From the NCBI GenBank assembly GCA_007713455.1, contig VMRT01000001.1, positions 310,001 through 374,000 of the forward strand: a stretch of 64,000 nucleotides of DNA, written 5' to 3'. Of the stretch, positions 35,231 to 46,655 are shown piece after piece. How positions within the stretch are numbered: position 1 is the stretch's first letter; each line of letters starts with the position of its first letter. This DNA is from Pseudomonas sp. GTDB taxonomy: Bacteria > Pseudomonadota > Gammaproteobacteria > Pseudomonadales > Pseudomonadaceae. The translations under genes were made by a program, and so were the position numbers. The notes under the pieces were generated by a model. That model was not told where the DNA came from, ran no database searches, and worked only from the letters and a program-made list of their open reading frames with translations.

Positions 35231-35239
35231 GAGGTCATC

Positions 35240-37942
35240 TCAGATAAGGATGCTGCTCGGTGAGGGTTGCTGTTCGTTCTCCTGCTGCAGCTCCTTGACG
35301 AGCGCCTGCTGCAGACGCAGGCAGAACTGCGGGTCGGACAGCGGCTGGTTGTCTGCGTCGGTGACGAAGAATACGTCCTCCACGCGTTCGCCCAAGGTCG
35401 CGATCTTGGCGTTCTGCACCGATAGATCGAAATCGAGGAACAGTTGGCCCACACGCGCCAACAGGCCGGGCCGGTCCGGTGCAATGATTTCCAGAATGGT
35501 CTGCGGCCGCTGTGTGTCGTTGTGGATGGTGACCTGCGGCGGGAAGGCGAAGTGCTTGAGTTGCCGTGGGACACGGCGCTGGATGATGGTCAGGTAGTCG
35601 TCAGGGTTGCGCAGGGCGGCGATCAGGCCGCTGCGAATCTCCTCGATCCGCTTCGGATTATTGCCGATCGGGCTGCCGTCCGCGTCCAGCACGATGTAGG
35701 TGTCCAGCGTGAACTGGCTGCTCGACGTCAGGATGCGCGCGTCATGGATGTTCAGGTTGAGCTGATCCATGGCCGCCACGGTTACGGCGAAGAAGTCATG
35801 CTGGTCTGGCGCGTAGATGAATATCTGCGTGCCGCCTTCGAACTCCCGCTGCGTGGTTTCCTTGATCAGCACCAGCGGCCCACCGTTGGTTGGGTGCTCG
35901 ATGATCGCGTCGGTATGCCAGGCCACATCGGTGGCGGTGTGCCGGAGGAAATAGTCGTCGCCCAGCTGCGCCCAGAGTTGCTCGGCGTCATCCGGATCGG
36001 TGCCCTGGCGCACCAGGTCATCGAGCGCAGCGCGTTGGGTCTGGCGGATTTGCTCTTCGCGCCCCAGCGGGTTTTCCAGCCCGCGTTTCAAGGCCCGCTT
36101 TGTTTCGGTATAGAGCTGACGCAGCAGGCTCGCGCGCCAGGAATTCCACAGAGTCGGGTTGGTGGCGTTGATGTCGGCCACGGTCAGGACGTAGAGATAG
36201 TCCAGGTGCGTCTCGTCGCCGACCAGTTGGGCGAAATCATTGATCACCTGCGGATCGGACAGATCCTTGCGCTGCGCTGTGGTGGACATGACCAGATGGT
36301 TTTCCACCAGCCAGACCACCAGCCGGGTATCCCACGCCGGCAGCTTGTGACGACTGCAGAATTGCTCGGCATCCACCGCGCCGAGCTCCGAATGGTCGCC
36401 GCCGCGGCCCTTGGCAATGTCGTGATAGAGCCCGGCAATGTAGATCAGCTCTGGTTTGGGCAGCCTTTCGACCAGCTTGCTGGCCAGCGGATACTTCTCG
36501 GCGACGCCCGGCTTGGTCAGCTTGCGCAGGTACTTGATGACATTGAGCGTGTGCGCGTCGACGGTGTAAATGTGGAACAGGTCGTGCTGCATCTGCCCGA
36601 CGATGTGGCCGAACTCCGGCAGATAGCGACCCAGGATTCCGTAGCGGTTCATTCGGCGAAGATTGCGGTGAATACCTTCCTTGCACTTGAACAGCTCGAT
36701 GAACAGGCTGGTGTTGCGCAGATCCTGGCGGAAGATGTCATCGATCAGGTAGCGGTGATCGCGGAGCAGGCGAATGGTGTCCGAGCGAACGCCCTGGATG
36801 TCGGGATGCTGGGCGAGCAGCACGAAGGTTTCCAGTATCGCGAAAGGGGTGCGTTTGAAGATAGCTGCGTTGCTCACCTCAAGGTAGCCGTCGCGTACCT
36901 GAAATCGGCTGTTTAGCGGCACGATCGGGCCTGACTCGCCTTCCCAGAGAATCACTTCGGCGAAGTGCTGACCGACAAGATCGCTGAGTTCGGCAATGCT
37001 CATGACGATCCGGTAGTACTTCTGCATGAAGCGTTCGATGGCCAGCTTGGCATCATTGTCTTCATAGCCCAGCAGCGCGGCCAAACTGCGCTGATGGTCA
37101 AACAGCAGGCGATCCTCGGCGCGACCGGCAAGCATGTGCAGGCCGTAGCGCACCTTCCAGAGAAACTCCTGGGCGGCGGTCAGCAGGCTGTGTTCACCCT
37201 CGGTAAGAAAGCCCTGATCGACCATCGCCTGCAGATTGAGCGTGCCGAACTCGCGACGGGCGATCCAGAGGATGGTCTGGATGTCGCGCAGGCCGCCGGG
37301 AGAGCCTTTTACATTGGGCTCCAGGTTGTACTCGGTGTTGTTGTACTTGGCATGTCGTGCGCGCTGCTCGTTGCGCTTGGCGAGGAAGAATTCCTTGCTA
37401 GGCCACATCTGTTGGGTACTGGTGACCTGTAGCATCGCCTGGCGCAGGCGCTCCGGGCCGGCGATCGTCCGGCTTTCCATGAGGTTGGTGATGACCGTGA
37501 GATCGGCGCGCGCTTCGTCGGCGCATTCGGCAACGGAGCGCACGGCCTGCCCGACTTCCAGGCCGATATCCCAGAGAAGGGTCAGAAAGCCCTCGATCGA
37601 GTCGCGAAAGATTTCCTGGTCGTTGGCGTCGAGCAGAATGAGCAGGTCGATATCGGAGTAGGGGTGCAGTTCACCTCGGCCGTAGCCACCCACGGCGACG
37701 AGCGCGATATCTGCGCCATTGTTCCAGTCGAAGCGATCCCAGGCCGAGCGCAGAATCTGATCGACGAACCAGGCGCGATCCTGAATCAGCCGACGGATGT
37801 CCCGACCTGCCTTGAACCGCTCGTCCAGTACCTGCCGCGCCTGGCGTATGGCCTTCTTGTACGCAGCGATGGGGCTGGCCTTCAGAGCCAGCTCCGCCTG
37901 AAACTGGCTGCGGTCAAACAGCTCCGGGTCAACCTGGGGCAT
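35240..37942 (-). CDS. glnD: PII uridylyltransferase / uridylyl-removing enzyme GlnD
   Basis: The 900-residue bifunctional enzyme uridylylates and deuridylylates PII in response to glutamine. The nucleotidyltransferase motif GGYGRG (85-90) is followed by D97 and D99; the HD phosphohydrolase domain has [15 protein letters not shown] near 507; two ACT domains occupy the last 200 residues. GGGAGGA precedes the ATG. It lies next to map, 37 bases downstream on the same strand, as in P. aeruginosa. Confidence 0.97.
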   Translation of the reverse strand: MPQVDPELFDRSQFQAELALKASPIAAYKKAIRQARQVLDERFKAGRDIRRLIQDRAWFVDQILRSAWDRFDWNNGADIALVAVGGYGRGELHPYSDIDLLILLDANDQEIFRDSIEGFLTLLWDIGLEVGQAVRSVAECADEARADLTVITNLMESRTIAGPERLRQAMLQVTSTQQMWPSKEFFLAKRNEQRARHAKYNNTEYNLEPNVKGSPGGLRDIQTILWIARREFGTLNLQAMVDQGFLTEGEHSLLTAAQEFLWKVRYGLHMLAGRAEDRLLFDHQRSLAALLGYEDNDAKLAIERFMQKYYRIVMSIAELSDLVGQHFAEVILWEGESGPIVPLNSRFQVRDGYLEVSNAAIFKRTPFAILETFVLLAQHPDIQGVRSDTIRLLRDHRYLIDDIFRQDLRNTSLFIELFKCKEGIHRNLRRMNRYGILGRYLPEFGHIVGQMQHDLFHIYTVDAHTLNVIKYLRKLTKPGVAEKYPLASKLVERLPKPELIYIAGLYHDIAKGRGGDHSELGAVDAEQFCSRHKLPAWDTRLVVWLVENHLVMSTTAQRKDLSDPQVINDFAQLVGDETHLDYLYVLTVADINATNPTLWNSWRASLLRQLYTETKRALKRGLENPLGREEQIRQTQRAALDDLVRQGTDPDDAEQLWAQLGDDYFLRHTATDVAWHTDAIIEHPTNGGPLVLIKETTQREFEGGTQIFIYAPDQHDFFAVTVAAMDQLNLNIHDARILTSSSQFTLDTYIVLDADGSPIGNNPKRIEEIRSGLIAALRNPDDYLTIIQRRVPRQLKHFAFPPQVTIHNDTQRPQTILEIIAPDRPGLLARVGQLFLDFDLSVQNAKIATLGERVEDVFFVTDADNQPLSDPQFCLRLQQALVKELQQENEQQPSPSSILI

Positions 37943-37979
37943 GCGAACGTCCTCCCGTGGGGGCTGCGGCTGTGAAATC

Positions 37980-38762
37980 TCAGGCAGAGGTGCGAGCGAT
38001 GGTGTCGTCGCTGCGCAGAGTGAAGATCTCGTAGCCGTCAGCGGTCACCAGGATGGTGTGTTCCCATTGCGCCGATAGCTTGCGATCCTTGGTGATCGCA
38101 GTCCAGCCATCGCCAAGCAGTCGGGTTTCCGAGCGACCCTGGTTGATCATCGGCTCGATGGTGAAGGTCATGCCTTCCTTGAGCTCCATGCCGGTGCCGG
38201 CACGGCCGTAATGCAGAACCTGCGGCTCCTCATGGAAGACCTTACCGATGCCGTGGCCACAGTATTCGCGGACCACGGAGAACCCATTCTTCTCGGCATG
38301 TTTCTGGATGACTTCACCGATGTCCCCGAGTCGTGCGCCCGGGCGAACCAGCTCGATGCCTTTATAGAGGCATTCCTGAGTGACCTGGCAGAGGCGATCG
38401 GCCCACTCGGGCACCTTGCCGACCATGAACATCTTGCTGGTGTCGCCGTGATAGCCGTCCTTGATCACAGTGATATCGATGTTGAGGATGTCGCCGTCTT
38501 TCAGCGGCTTGTCGTTCGGGATGCCGTGGCAGACAACGTGGTTGATCGAGGTGCAGATCGATTTGGGAAAGCCCTTGTAGTTCAGCGGAGCGGGAATGGC
38601 CTGCTGAACGTTGACGATATGCTCATGGCAAAGGCGGTCGAGTTCCTCGGTGGTGACGCCTGGCTTGACGTGCTCGCCGATCATCTCGAGAACTTCGGCG
38701 GCGAGGCGCCCGGCAATGCGCATCTTCTCGATATCTTCGGGCGTCTTGATGGTGACAGTCAT
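37980..38762 (-). CDS. map: Type I methionine aminopeptidase
   Basis: The 260-residue enzyme removes the initiator methionine from nascent proteins. Residues match the metal site: D96, D107, H170, E203 and E234, with H79 for catalysis. The frame could extend 20 residues more, but ATG 38762 is preceded by AGAGG at a good distance and begins [18 protein letters not shown]. Divergent from rpsB, an arrangement shared by many gammaproteobacteria. Confidence 0.96.
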   Translation of the reverse strand: MTVTIKTPEDIEKMRIAGRLAAEVLEMIGEHVKPGVTTEELDRLCHEHIVNVQQAIPAPLNYKGFPKSICTSINHVVCHGIPNDKPLKDGDILNIDITVIKDGYHGDTSKMFMVGKVPEWADRLCQVTQECLYKGIELVRPGARLGDIGEVIQKHAEKNGFSVVREYCGHGIGKVFHEEPQVLHYGRAGTGMELKEGMTFTIEPMINQGRSETRLLGDGWTAITKDRKLSAQWEHTILVTADGYEIFTLRSDDTIARTSA

Positions 38763-38911
38763 GCAAACCTCTTGTATGCCCGCAGGCGAAGGCAATAACG
38801 GAAAGTCGCGATGATAAACCAAAGCGCCTGCGGCCTGCAGGTCAGGGCTGATTGCACCGCTGAGCCTGTTGTAGAGAGTTCAAAGCAGTAGCCTCTCGAT
38901 GGTCGTTGTGC

Positions 38912-38917
38912 TATAAA
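38912..38917 (+). promoter_or_regulatory. -10 element of the rpsB promoter with G+C-rich discriminator
   Basis: TATAAA followed by ACGCGCCGC. A G+C-rich discriminator is typical of stringently controlled ribosomal promoters. No strong -35 is visible at 16-18 bases upstream. Confidence 0.55.
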
Positions 38918-38923
38918 ACGCGC

Positions 38924-39048
38924 CGCTCAGCGGGGTAGACCCCGTCGAGCCTAACCCCACACACGTGTCGACACGGTATCCTGGGTGCTCGCAAGAGTTG
39001 GATATCGGGACGCGTGGAGGCCTAACCCGACTTATTCGAGGACTGATC
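38924..39048 (+). ncRNA. Candidate rpsB leader RNA (t44-like)
   Basis: The 5' leader of rpsB has a GGGG-TAGA-CCCC hairpin (about 38934-38945) and two similar segments, GCCTAACCCCAC and GGCCTAACCCGAC. The final part GTGGAGGCCTAACCCGACTT then runs to the start codon. This resembles the conserved rpsB leader in E. coli (t44), where S2 represses its own operon. The match rests on recall; a covariance search would decide. Confidence 0.5.
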
Positions 39049-39789
39049 ATGTCTCAAGTCACTATGCGCGATATGCTGAAGGCCGGTGTGCACTTCGGCC
39101 ACCAGACCCGTTACTGGAATCCGAAAATGGATAAATACATTTTCGGCGCGCGCAACAAGATCCATATCATCAACCTGGAAAAAACCCTGCCGATGTTCAA
39201 CGACGCGCTGCGTTTCGTTGAGAAGCTGGCTGCAGGCAAGAACAAGATTCTGTTCGTTGGCACCAAGCGTTCCGCCGGCAAGATCGTTCGCGAAGAAGCT
39301 GCTCGTTGTGGCTCGCCGTACGTCGATCATCGCTGGTTGGGTGGCATGCTGACCAACTATAAGACCATCCGTGCCTCCATCAAGCGTCTGCGTGAGCTGG
39401 AAGGGCAGTCCCAGGACGGTACTTTCGAGAAGCTGACCAAGAAAGAAGCTCTGATGCGTACCCGTGATCTCGAGAAGCTCGAGCGCAGCCTGGGTGGTAT
39501 CAAGGATATGGGCGGCCTGCCGGACGCCATGTTCGTCGTCGACGTCGATCACGAGCGCATCGCTATCTCCGAAGCCAACAAGCTGGGTATCCCGGTCATC
39601 GGCATCGTCGATACCAACAGCAGCCCGGAAGGCGTTGACTACATCATTCCCGGTAATGATGACGCCATCCGTGCCGTGCAACTCTACCTCGGCTCCATGG
39701 CTGACGCTGTTCTGCGCGGTCGCCAGAACGGTGCCGGTGGCGCTGATGAGTTCGTCGAGGAAGTTGCTTCCGAAGCGGCTCAGGGCTGA
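39049..39789 (+). CDS. rpsB: 30S ribosomal protein S2
   Basis: The 246-residue S2 starts [27 protein letters not shown], a family hallmark, and holds the [19 protein letters not shown] and [22 protein letters not shown] segments. A Shine-Dalgarno CGAGGA precedes ATG 39049; the in-frame 28-residue upstream stretch is leader. A terminator separates it from tsf. Confidence 0.98.
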   Translation: MSQVTMRDMLKAGVHFGHQTRYWNPKMDKYIFGARNKIHIINLEKTLPMFNDALRFVEKLAAGKNKILFVGTKRSAGKIVREEAARCGSPYVDHRWLGGMLTNYKTIRASIKRLRELEGQSQDGTFEKLTKKEALMRTRDLEKLERSLGGIKDMGGLPDAMFVVDVDHERIAISEANKLGIPVIGIVDTNSSPEGVDYIIPGNDDAIRAVQLYLGSMADAVLRGRQNGAGGADEFVEEVASEAAQG

Positions 39790-39824
39790 GTGCGGCGCAC
39801 TGCAGCGTGACACCCGATGAACAG

Positions 39825-39848
39825 AAAGGGGGCTAGGCCCCCTTTTTG
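39825..39848 (+). terminator. Intercistronic terminator between rpsB and tsf
   Basis: AAAGGGGGC-TAG-GCCCCCTTT with T run TTTTT gives a strong Rho-independent signal. In E. coli a partial terminator in the same place lets S2 and Ts be made in different amounts. Confidence 0.85.
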
Positions 39849-39916
39849 TCTCTTGCGAATTGATCACCCGTGTATTGGGTGAGTGGTTTAGAAACCAAAT
39901 CGAGAGGATTCCCAAT

Positions 39917-40780
39917 ATGGCAGAAATCACTGCAGCCTTGGTCAAAGAACTGCGCGAGCGTACCGGTCAGGGCATGATGGAGTGCAAGAAGGCTCTGGTC
40001 GCCGCTGGTGGTGACATCGAAAAGGCGATTGACGACATGCGTGCCTCGGGCGCCATCAAGGCCGCCAAGAAGTCGGGCAACATCGCTGCCGAGGGGTCGA
40101 TCGCCGTTCGCGTCGAGGGTGGCCGTGGTCTGATCATCGAAGTCAACTCGCAGACTGACTTCCTGGCTCTGCAGGATGACTTCAAGGCGTTCGTCAAGGA
40201 AAGCCTGGACGAGGCCTTCGAGCAGAAGCTGACCGATGTGGCCCCGCTGATCGCTTCTCGTGAATCCGCGCGTGAAGCGCTGGTCGCCAAGTGCGGCGAG
40301 AACGTCAACATCCGTCGCCTGACCGCAGTGGAAGGTGAAGTGGTTGGTGCTTATCTGCACGGTCACCGCATCGGTGTGCTGGTCACCCTGAAGGGTGGCG
40401 ATGCCGAGCTGGCCAAGGATATCGCCATGCACGTGGCTGCCAGCAATCCTGCGGTTCTGAGCCCGGCTGATGTTTCCGAAGAGCTGGTTGCCAAGGAAAA
40501 GGAAATCTTCCTGCAGCTCAATGCCGACAAGATCGCCGGCAAGCCGGAAAACATCGTCGAGAACATGGTCAAGGGTCGTATCAACAAGTTCCTGGCCGAA
40601 GCCAGCCTGGTTGAGCAGGCGTTCGTCAAGAACCCGGAAATCAAGGTTGGTGAGCTGGCCAAGAAAGCTGGTGCCGAAATCGTATCCTTTGTTCGCTACG
40701 AAGTAGGCGAGGGTATCGAGAAGGCCGAAGTCGACTTTGCTGCCGAAGTTGCTGCTCAGGTCGCTGCGACCAAGAAATAA
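39917..40780 (+). CDS. tsf: Elongation factor Ts
   Basis: The 287-residue factor exchanges GDP for GTP on EF-Tu. [38 protein letters not shown] is the EF-Ts N-terminal UBA-like domain; two core domains follow, with [18 protein letters not shown] precedes ATG 39917. Confidence 0.98.
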   Translation: MAEITAALVKELRERTGQGMMECKKALVAAGGDIEKAIDDMRASGAIKAAKKSGNIAAEGSIAVRVEGGRGLIIEVNSQTDFLALQDDFKAFVKESLDEAFEQKLTDVAPLIASRESAREALVAKCGENVNIRRLTAVEGEVVGAYLHGHRIGVLVTLKGGDAELAKDIAMHVAASNPAVLSPADVSEELVAKEKEIFLQLNADKIAGKPENIVENMVKGRINKFLAEASLVEQAFVKNPEIKVGELAKKAGAEIVSFVRYEVGEGIEKAEVDFAAEVAAQVAATKK

Positions 40781-40801
40781 GGCCGCTTCGGTGGTTCTGG
40801 C

Positions 40802-40836
40802 AAAGAGGCTGCCCGCTCACGCGCGCGGCCTCTTTG
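40802..40836 (+). terminator. Terminator-like hairpin after tsf
   Basis: AAAGAGGC (40802-40809) pairs with GCCTCTTT (40828-40835) across an 18-base G+C-rich loop; only a short T run follows. Confidence 0.6.
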
Positions 40837-40980
40837 TCGAATTGGGCAGCGGAATTGTTTTTTTGTCACGATATAGTCATCGCCTGGCACCAACCCCGGG
40901 TTGAGCTGTCAAAGCGCAGATATTTTTTGGTCTGAGTCATTCAGACTTGATCACAGCACGCCGCAGGAGATAACACGCCA

Positions 40981-41724
40981 ATGGCTCAGCAGATGAGTGC
41001 ACGCAATCCTCGCTATAAACGCATTCTGCTCAAATTGAGCGGCGAGGCCCTGATGGGCTCCGAAGACTTTGGCATAGATCCCAAGGTCCTTGACCGTATG
41101 GCTCTGGAAGTCGGTCAGTTGGTGGGCATCGGCGTCGAGGTCGGACTGGTCATCGGTGGTGGCAACCTCTTTCGTGGTGCTGCGCTCTCGGCGGCCGGTA
41201 TGGATCGCGTCACCGGCGACCATATGGGTATGCTGGCCACTGTGATGAACGCGCTGGCCATGCGCGACGCGCTTGAACGTTCGAACATCCCGGCGCTGGT
41301 CATGTCTGCCATTTCTATGGTCGGCGTGACTGATCACTATGACCGTCGCAAGGCGATGCGTCATTTGAAGACCGGCGAGGTGGTTATTTTCTCCGCCGGT
41401 ACCGGCAACCCATTCTTCACCACCGACTCGGCCGCCTGTCTGCGTGCGATCGAGATCCAGGCGGATGTCGTGCTCAAGGCCACCAAGGTCGATGGTGTTT
41501 ACACCGCAGATCCGTTCAAGGATCCGAATGCGGAGAAATTTGCCGAGCTCACGTACGACGAAGTGCTGGATCGCAAGCTTGGCGTGATGGATCTGACAGC
41601 TATCTGTCTGTGCCGTGACCACAACATGCCGCTGCGGGTCTTCAACATGAACAAGCCCGGCGCCCTGCTCAACATCGTGCTAGGTGGCGCTGAAGGAACC
41701 CTGATCGAGGAATCGAAAGAATGA
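40981..41724 (+). CDS. pyrH: UMP kinase
   Basis: The 247-residue amino-acid-kinase-fold enzyme phosphorylates UMP to UDP. Segments [12 protein letters not shown] (20-31), [27 protein letters not shown] and [13 protein letters not shown] are typical. Its stop overlaps the frr start by 4 bases. A 200-base gap to tsf holds a terminator, and a weak TATAGT (40872) may belong to its own promoter. Confidence 0.98.
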   Translation: MAQQMSARNPRYKRILLKLSGEALMGSEDFGIDPKVLDRMALEVGQLVGIGVEVGLVIGGGNLFRGAALSAAGMDRVTGDHMGMLATVMNALAMRDALERSNIPALVMSAISMVGVTDHYDRRKAMRHLKTGEVVIFSAGTGNPFFTTDSAACLRAIEIQADVVLKATKVDGVYTADPFKDPNAEKFAELTYDEVLDRKLGVMDLTAICLCRDHNMPLRVFNMNKPGALLNIVLGGAEGTLIEESKE

Positions 41725-42278
41725 TCAACGAGATCAAGCAAGACGCGCAGGAGCGCATGAAGAAAACCCTGGAATCGCTGGACCATGCATTCGCCAAGAT
41801 CCGTACCGGTCGTGCGCATCCCAGTATTCTCGATAGCGTTATGGTCTCCTATTACGGTTCCGACACTCCGCTGCGTCAGGTTGCCAACGTAATCGCCGAA
41901 GACTCCCGCACTCTGGCATTGACAGTGTTCGACAAGAGCATGATCCAGGCGGTAGAGAAGGCGATCATGACCTCGGACCTGGGTCTGAATCCGGCCACCG
42001 CTGGCACCACGATTCGTGTGCCGATGCCCGCGCTGACCGAGGAGACCCGTAAGGGCTACACCAAGCAGGCCCGCGCAGAGGCCGAGAACGCCCGAGTCGC
42101 AGTGCGCAACATCCGCCGTGATGCGATCGCGCAGCTGAAGGATCTGGTCAAGGAAAAGGAAATCAGCGAGGACGAGGAACGTCGCGGCCAGGATGACGTC
42201 CAGAAGCTAACCGACAAGTACGTTGCCGAGATCGACAAGGCCCTCGAAGCCAAAGAAGGCGACCTGATGGCCGTATAA
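41721..42278 (+). CDS. frr: Ribosome recycling factor
   Basis: The 185-residue factor splits post-termination ribosomes with [29 protein letters not shown] and the C-terminal [23 protein letters not shown] are characteristic. It overlaps pyrH by 4 bases (ATGA) and is followed by a 138-base gap before uppS. Confidence 0.98.
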   Translation: MINEIKQDAQERMKKTLESLDHAFAKIRTGRAHPSILDSVMVSYYGSDTPLRQVANVIAEDSRTLALTVFDKSMIQAVEKAIMTSDLGLNPATAGTTIRVPMPALTEETRKGYTKQARAEAENARVAVRNIRRDAIAQLKDLVKEKEISEDEERRGQDDVQKLTDKYVAEIDKALEAKEGDLMAV

Positions 42279-42416
42279 GGCCGGCATCGAATCGCTGCTG
42301 TCGTGTCCTGAATCGGGGGGACCGGTTCGTGATGCGACAGTGCAGATGCCCCAGAGCTGTTGCTTGCAGCTTTTTCTTTTGGTTCGCAGCGTGTTTTAGC
42401 GCAAGTAGAGTTGTTC

Positions 42417-43178
42417 ATGGAAAAGGTCAGGCAGATCGCCGGGCGGAATGTACCCCGTCACGTAGCGATCATCATGGATGGCAACAATCGCTGGGCGAAG
42501 AGGCGTTTGCTGCCCGGTGTGGCCGGGCATAAAGCCGGTGTCGACGCGGTTCGCGCCGTGATTGAGGTCTGCGCCGATTCCGGCGTCGAGGTGCTGACAC
42601 TGTTTGCGTTCTCCAGCGAGAACTGGCAGCGCCCGGCAGATGAAGTCGGTGCGCTGATGGAACTGTTCCTGTCGGCGTTGCGGCGTGAGGCGCGCAAGCT
42701 CGATGAGAACGGCATTCGCCTGCGCATCATCGGCGATCGTGCCCGTTTCCATCCCGAATTGCAGGCCGCGATGCTGGAGGTGGAAGAGATGACTTCCACC
42801 AATCATCGTTTCGTCCTCCAGGTTGCCGCAAATTACGGTGGGCAGTGGGACATTCTTCAGGCGGCTCAGCACTTGGCTGCCGAGGCGCAGTCCGGGCGTC
42901 TGAATCCGGCGGAAATTACGCCTGCTCTGTTTCAGAGCTATCTGGCGACCGGCGACATGCCGTTGCCCGATCTGTGCATTCGCACCGGCGGTGAGCGGCG
43001 CATCAGCAATTTCCTGCTTTGGCAGCTCGCCTACGCGGAACTGTATTTTTCCGATCTTTATTGGCCCGACTTCAAGCACGTTGCCATGCGCAAGGCGCTC
43101 GCCGATTTCGCCACTCGACAGCGGCGATTTGGCAAAACGGGCGAACAGGTCGAAAGCGAGGTCAAGGCCGAATGCTGA
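42417..43178 (+). CDS. uppS: (2E,6E)-farnesyl diphosphate-specific undecaprenyl diphosphate synthase
   Basis: The 253-residue cis-prenyltransferase makes the C55 carrier lipid of peptidoglycan and O-antigen. The catalytic Asp is D21 in AIIMDGNNRWAKRR; a conserved CIRTGGERRISNFLLWQLAYAEL follows at about 190-212. ATG 42417 begins MEKVRQIAGRNVPRHV; the earlier frame start gives a leader with no family similarity. Confidence 0.97.
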   Translation: MEKVRQIAGRNVPRHVAIIMDGNNRWAKRRLLPGVAGHKAGVDAVRAVIEVCADSGVEVLTLFAFSSENWQRPADEVGALMELFLSALRREARKLDENGIRLRIIGDRARFHPELQAAMLEVEEMTSTNHRFVLQVAANYGGQWDILQAAQHLAAEAQSGRLNPAEITPALFQSYLATGDMPLPDLCIRTGGERRISNFLLWQLAYAELYFSDLYWPDFKHVAMRKALADFATRQRRFGKTGEQVESEVKAEC

Positions 43179-43987
43179 AGCAGCGCATCATCACCGCCGC
43201 CATCCTTCTGCCCGTCGCGATCATTGGGTTCTTTCTCCTTCACGGGCTCGCTTTCGCTATCTTCATTGGGCTGGTCGTTGCGCTAGGTGCCTGGGAATGG
43301 GCCCGGTTGGCCGGGTTCGCGGGCCAGCCGGTGAGAATCGGTTATGCGGCGCTGGTCGTGGTGCTGCTTGCCGTGCTGTATCAACTTCCGGCACTGGCCC
43401 CCTGGCTGTTGGCGCTCGCCGTACTCTGGTGGCTGGCAGCAACCTATCTGGTGTTGACCTATCCGCAGAGCAGTCGTCTCTGGGGTGGCTCCGCTGGCAG
43501 TCTGGTGATCGGTCTGGCGATTCTGCTTCCGTCGTGGCAGGCACTGGTCGTGCTCAAGCAATGGCCATTGGGTAACTGGTTGATCCTTGCCGTGATGATT
43601 CTGGTCTGGGCTGCGGATATCGGGGCGTATTTCTCCGGCAAGACGTTCGGCAAGCGCAAGCTTGCACCGCAGGTCAGTCCTGGCAAGAGCTGGGAGGGGC
43701 TGATAGGTGGCCTGTTGACCAGTCTGCTGATCACGCTGGCGGTTGGCATTTACCGCGGCTGGTCGGTGCGAGAGCTGGTGCTAGCGCTGCTGGGTGCGGC
43801 GGTGGTGGTGTTGATCTCGGTGATCGGTGACCTCACCGAGAGCATGTTCAAGCGTAGCTCGGGCATCAAGGACAGCAGTCAACTGCTTCCCGGGCACGGC
43901 GGTGTAATGGATCGTATAGACAGTCTTACCGCGGCCATTCCTATCTTTGCGGTGCTTCTTTGGCTTGCTGGCTGGGGCGTGCTGTGA
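43172..43987 (+). CDS. cdsA: Phosphatidate cytidylyltransferase CdsA
   Basis: A 271-residue inner-membrane enzyme that makes CDP-diacylglycerol from phosphatidate. About seven helices; the C-terminal signature is [26 protein letters not shown]. It overlaps uppS by 7 bases; the much longer frame to 43019 is inside uppS and is not used. Confidence 0.97.
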   Translation: MLKQRIITAAILLPVAIIGFFLLHGLAFAIFIGLVVALGAWEWARLAGFAGQPVRIGYAALVVVLLAVLYQLPALAPWLLALAVLWWLAATYLVLTYPQSSRLWGGSAGSLVIGLAILLPSWQALVVLKQWPLGNWLILAVMILVWAADIGAYFSGKTFGKRKLAPQVSPGKSWEGLIGGLLTSLLITLAVGIYRGWSVRELVLALLGAAVVVLISVIGDLTESMFKRSSGIKDSSQLLPGHGGVMDRIDSLTAAIPIFAVLLWLAGWGVL

Positions 43988-45174
43988 CGCGACCTCTACA
44001 GATAACCGTGCTGGGGGCGACCGGTTCGATCGGACTTAGCACATTGGATGTCATCGCTCGTCATCCCGATCGCTATAGCGTGTTTGCGCTGACCGGCTTC
44101 AGCCGGCTCGCCGACCTGCGTTCGCTCTGTCTCAAGCATCGTCCTAGCTACGCAGTGGTCGGTGATGAAGCGCAAGCCGGCGTGCTGCAGGGGCAGTTGC
44201 AGTGCGATGGCGTTGCCACTCGAGTGCTGAGCGGCGAGGGCGGTCTGAGCGAGGTGGCGGGCCATCCCGAGGTCGATGTCGTGATGGCTGCAATCGTCGG
44301 TGCCGCTGGGCTGAAGCCGACTCTCGCCGCCGTGCAGGCAGGCAAGCGAGTGTTGCTGGCGAACAAGGAAGCGCTGGTAATGTCCGGCGCGTTATTCATG
44401 CAGGCACTGCACGATAGCGATGCGGTGTTGCTGCCGATCGATAGCGAACACAACGCGATTTTTCAATGCTTGCCATCCGATTATGCCCGTGGGCTTGGTG
44501 CTGTCGGTGTGCGGCGGATATTGCTCACCGCTTCTGGCGGGCCGTTTCGAGATATTGCGCCGCAGCTTCTGGCGGATGTATCGCCGGAGCAGGCCTGCGC
44601 TCATCCCAACTGGTCGATGGGACGCAAGATTTCCGTGGATTCGGCCAGCATGATGAACAAGGGGCTTGAGCTGATCGAGGCCTGTTGGTTGTTCAACGCG
44701 CGACCAGATCAGGTCGAGGTGGTGATTCACCCGCAAAGCGTTATCCACTCTATGGTGGACTACGTGGATGGTTCGGTGCTCGCGCAACTCGGCAATCCCG
44801 ACATGCGTACGCCGATTGCGCATGCGCTGGCATGGCCGGAGCGAATCGATTCCGGTGTGTCGGCGCTGGATCTGTTGCAGGTTGGGCGACTGGATTTCCA
44901 GGCGCCGGACAACCTGCGCTTCCCTTGTCTGCGGCTTGCTCGCCTGGCCGCGGAGACCGGTGGTACGGCGCCGGCGATGCTCAATGCCGCGAACGAAGTG
45001 GCGGTTGACGCCTTTCTCAATCGACGCATCCGCTTCCCCGAGATCGCGAGTATCATCGACGACGTGTTGAATCGAGAGGCATCGGTTCCGACTGTCTGCC
45101 TTGAAGATGTACTCGCCGCTGACAACCAGGCTCGTGAAACTGCCGACCACTGGTTGAGCTGCCGCGGGCGATAG
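43984..45174 (+). CDS. dxr: 1-deoxy-D-xylulose 5-phosphate reductoisomerase
   Basis: The 396-residue NADPH enzyme is the second step of the MEP isoprenoid pathway. It starts at GTG 43984 (overlapping the cdsA stop by 4 bases) with the Rossmann loop GATGSIG at 11-17. The [23 protein letters not shown] and [22 protein letters not shown] motifs hold metal and substrate residues. Confidence 0.98.
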   Translation: MTRPLQITVLGATGSIGLSTLDVIARHPDRYSVFALTGFSRLADLRSLCLKHRPSYAVVGDEAQAGVLQGQLQCDGVATRVLSGEGGLSEVAGHPEVDVVMAAIVGAAGLKPTLAAVQAGKRVLLANKEALVMSGALFMQALHDSDAVLLPIDSEHNAIFQCLPSDYARGLGAVGVRRILLTASGGPFRDIAPQLLADVSPEQACAHPNWSMGRKISVDSASMMNKGLELIEACWLFNARPDQVEVVIHPQSVIHSMVDYVDGSVLAQLGNPDMRTPIAHALAWPERIDSGVSALDLLQVGRLDFQAPDNLRFPCLRLARLAAETGGTAPAMLNAANEVAVDAFLNRRIRFPEIASIIDDVLNREASVPTVCLEDVLAADNQARETADHWLSCRGR

Positions 45175-45233
45175 GGTCTGCCGGCCTCGCGGCTTGCAGC
45201 GAAACGTCAACAGACCCACTCCCGGAGGAAAAT

Positions 45234-46586
45234 ATGGGCGCGCTCTACATGATCATCGGCACCCTCGTTGCGCTCGGGGTGCTGGTGACCTTTCACGAAT
45301 TCGGTCATTTCTGGGTTGCCCGTCGCTGTGGCGTGAAGGTGCTGCGATTCTCCGTTGGCTTCGGTAGTCCGCTGCTTCGCTGGCATGACCGGCAGGGCAC
45401 CGAGTTCGTCATCGCTGCGATACCGCTTGGCGGTTACGTCAAAATGCTCGACGAACGTGAGGGCGACGTGCCTCCCGCTTTGCTCGACAGTGCATTCAAT
45501 CGCAAGAGCGTCCGCCAGCGCTTCGCTATCGTATCCGCCGGGCCGTTGGCCAATTTCCTGTTAGCTATGGTGTTCTTCTGGCTGCTGGCGATGCTTGGCA
45601 GCGAACAGGTGCGGCCTGTTGTCGGTGCTGTCGCGCCAGGCAGTCTCGCTGCTCAGGCGGGGATGGCGGTCGATCAGGAGATCGTTGCGGTCAATGGCAA
45701 GCCAGTCAGTGGCTGGTCCGAGGTCAATCTACAGTTGGTACGGCGCCTGGGCGAGAGCGGTCAGCTCGATATGACGGTGCGAGAGCTTGGCGGTTCTGGC
45801 GAGCAGCACTTGCAGATCCCGTTGCAAAATTGGCTGAAAGGCGTGGAGGAGCCGGACCCGATCACCTCGCTCGGAATCAGACCCTGGCGCCCTCAGATTG
45901 TCCCAGTGGTCGCTCAGTTGGACCCTGAAGGTCCGGCGCAGGCCGCAGGTATTCGTCTCGGCGACCGCCTGTTGAGTATGGATCAGCAGCCACTGGACGA
46001 TTGGCAGCAGGTGATCGACGCAGTCAAGGTACTGCCCGGTGAGCCGGTATCCCTGCAGGTGGAGCGCGCCGGTGAGCGACTCGATGTGTCGTTGACGCTG
46101 GCCGCGCGTGGCGAAGGCGATGCGCGCCGCGGTTATCTGGGGGCGGGTGTCGAAGGTGGTGAATGGCCAGCGGAAATGCTGCGCGAAGTCAGCTTCGGTC
46201 CTCTTGAAGCGGTGGTCGAAGGCGTAAGACGCACCTGGACCATGAGCCTGCTGACCCTCGATTCGCTGAAGAAAATGCTCTTCGGGGAGCTCTCGGTAAA
46301 AAACTTGAGCGGTCCGATAACCATTGCTAAAGTGGCGGGCGCTTCTGCCCAGTCGGGACTGGGGGATTTCCTCAATTTCCTCGCCTATCTGAGCATTAGT
46401 CTGGGGGTTCTCAATCTATTGCCTATCCCGGTGCTCGATGGCGGCCATCTGCTCTTCTATCTCGTCGAGTGGGTCCGCGGACGTCCTCTGTCGGAGCGGG
46501 TACAGGGATGGGGAGTACAGATCGGCATCAGCCTGGTGGTTGGGGTGATGCTGCTTGCACTGGTCAATGACCTTGGCCGTCTGTAA
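45234..46586 (+). CDS. rseP: Site-2 protease RseP
   Basis: The 450-residue intramembrane zinc protease cleaves anti-sigma factor RseA/MucA in envelope stress. HEFGH at 21-25 binds zinc with D of NLLPIPVLDGGH near 394-405. Two PDZ domains occupy about 115-300. AGGAGG lies before ATG 45234. Next to bamA, as usual. Confidence 0.98.
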   Translation: MGALYMIIGTLVALGVLVTFHEFGHFWVARRCGVKVLRFSVGFGSPLLRWHDRQGTEFVIAAIPLGGYVKMLDEREGDVPPALLDSAFNRKSVRQRFAIVSAGPLANFLLAMVFFWLLAMLGSEQVRPVVGAVAPGSLAAQAGMAVDQEIVAVNGKPVSGWSEVNLQLVRRLGESGQLDMTVRELGGSGEQHLQIPLQNWLKGVEEPDPITSLGIRPWRPQIVPVVAQLDPEGPAQAAGIRLGDRLLSMDQQPLDDWQQVIDAVKVLPGEPVSLQVERAGERLDVSLTLAARGEGDARRGYLGAGVEGGEWPAEMLREVSFGPLEAVVEGVRRTWTMSLLTLDSLKKMLFGELSVKNLSGPITIAKVAGASAQSGLGDFLNFLAYLSISLGVLNLLPIPVLDGGHLLFYLVEWVRGRPLSERVQGWGVQIGISLVVGVMLLALVNDLGRL

Positions 46587-46655
46587 TGCCGAATCCGTAG
46601 TGTCGCCATGCCGAATCGCCGGTTCATTTATCAGGTTTGAATAAGAAAGGACTTC

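Larger units (their letters stand above)
38763..39048. other. Divergent map-rpsB intergenic region (286 bases)
   Basis: It holds the rpsB promoter and leader (described separately). Upstream of that, the map side is a short, unremarkable stretch with no hairpin I recognise. Confidence 0.5.

Noticed and set aside
35444..36916. 490-residue plus-strand frame over glnD
   Set aside because: Antisense shadow; glnD has clear motifs and a Shine-Dalgarno.
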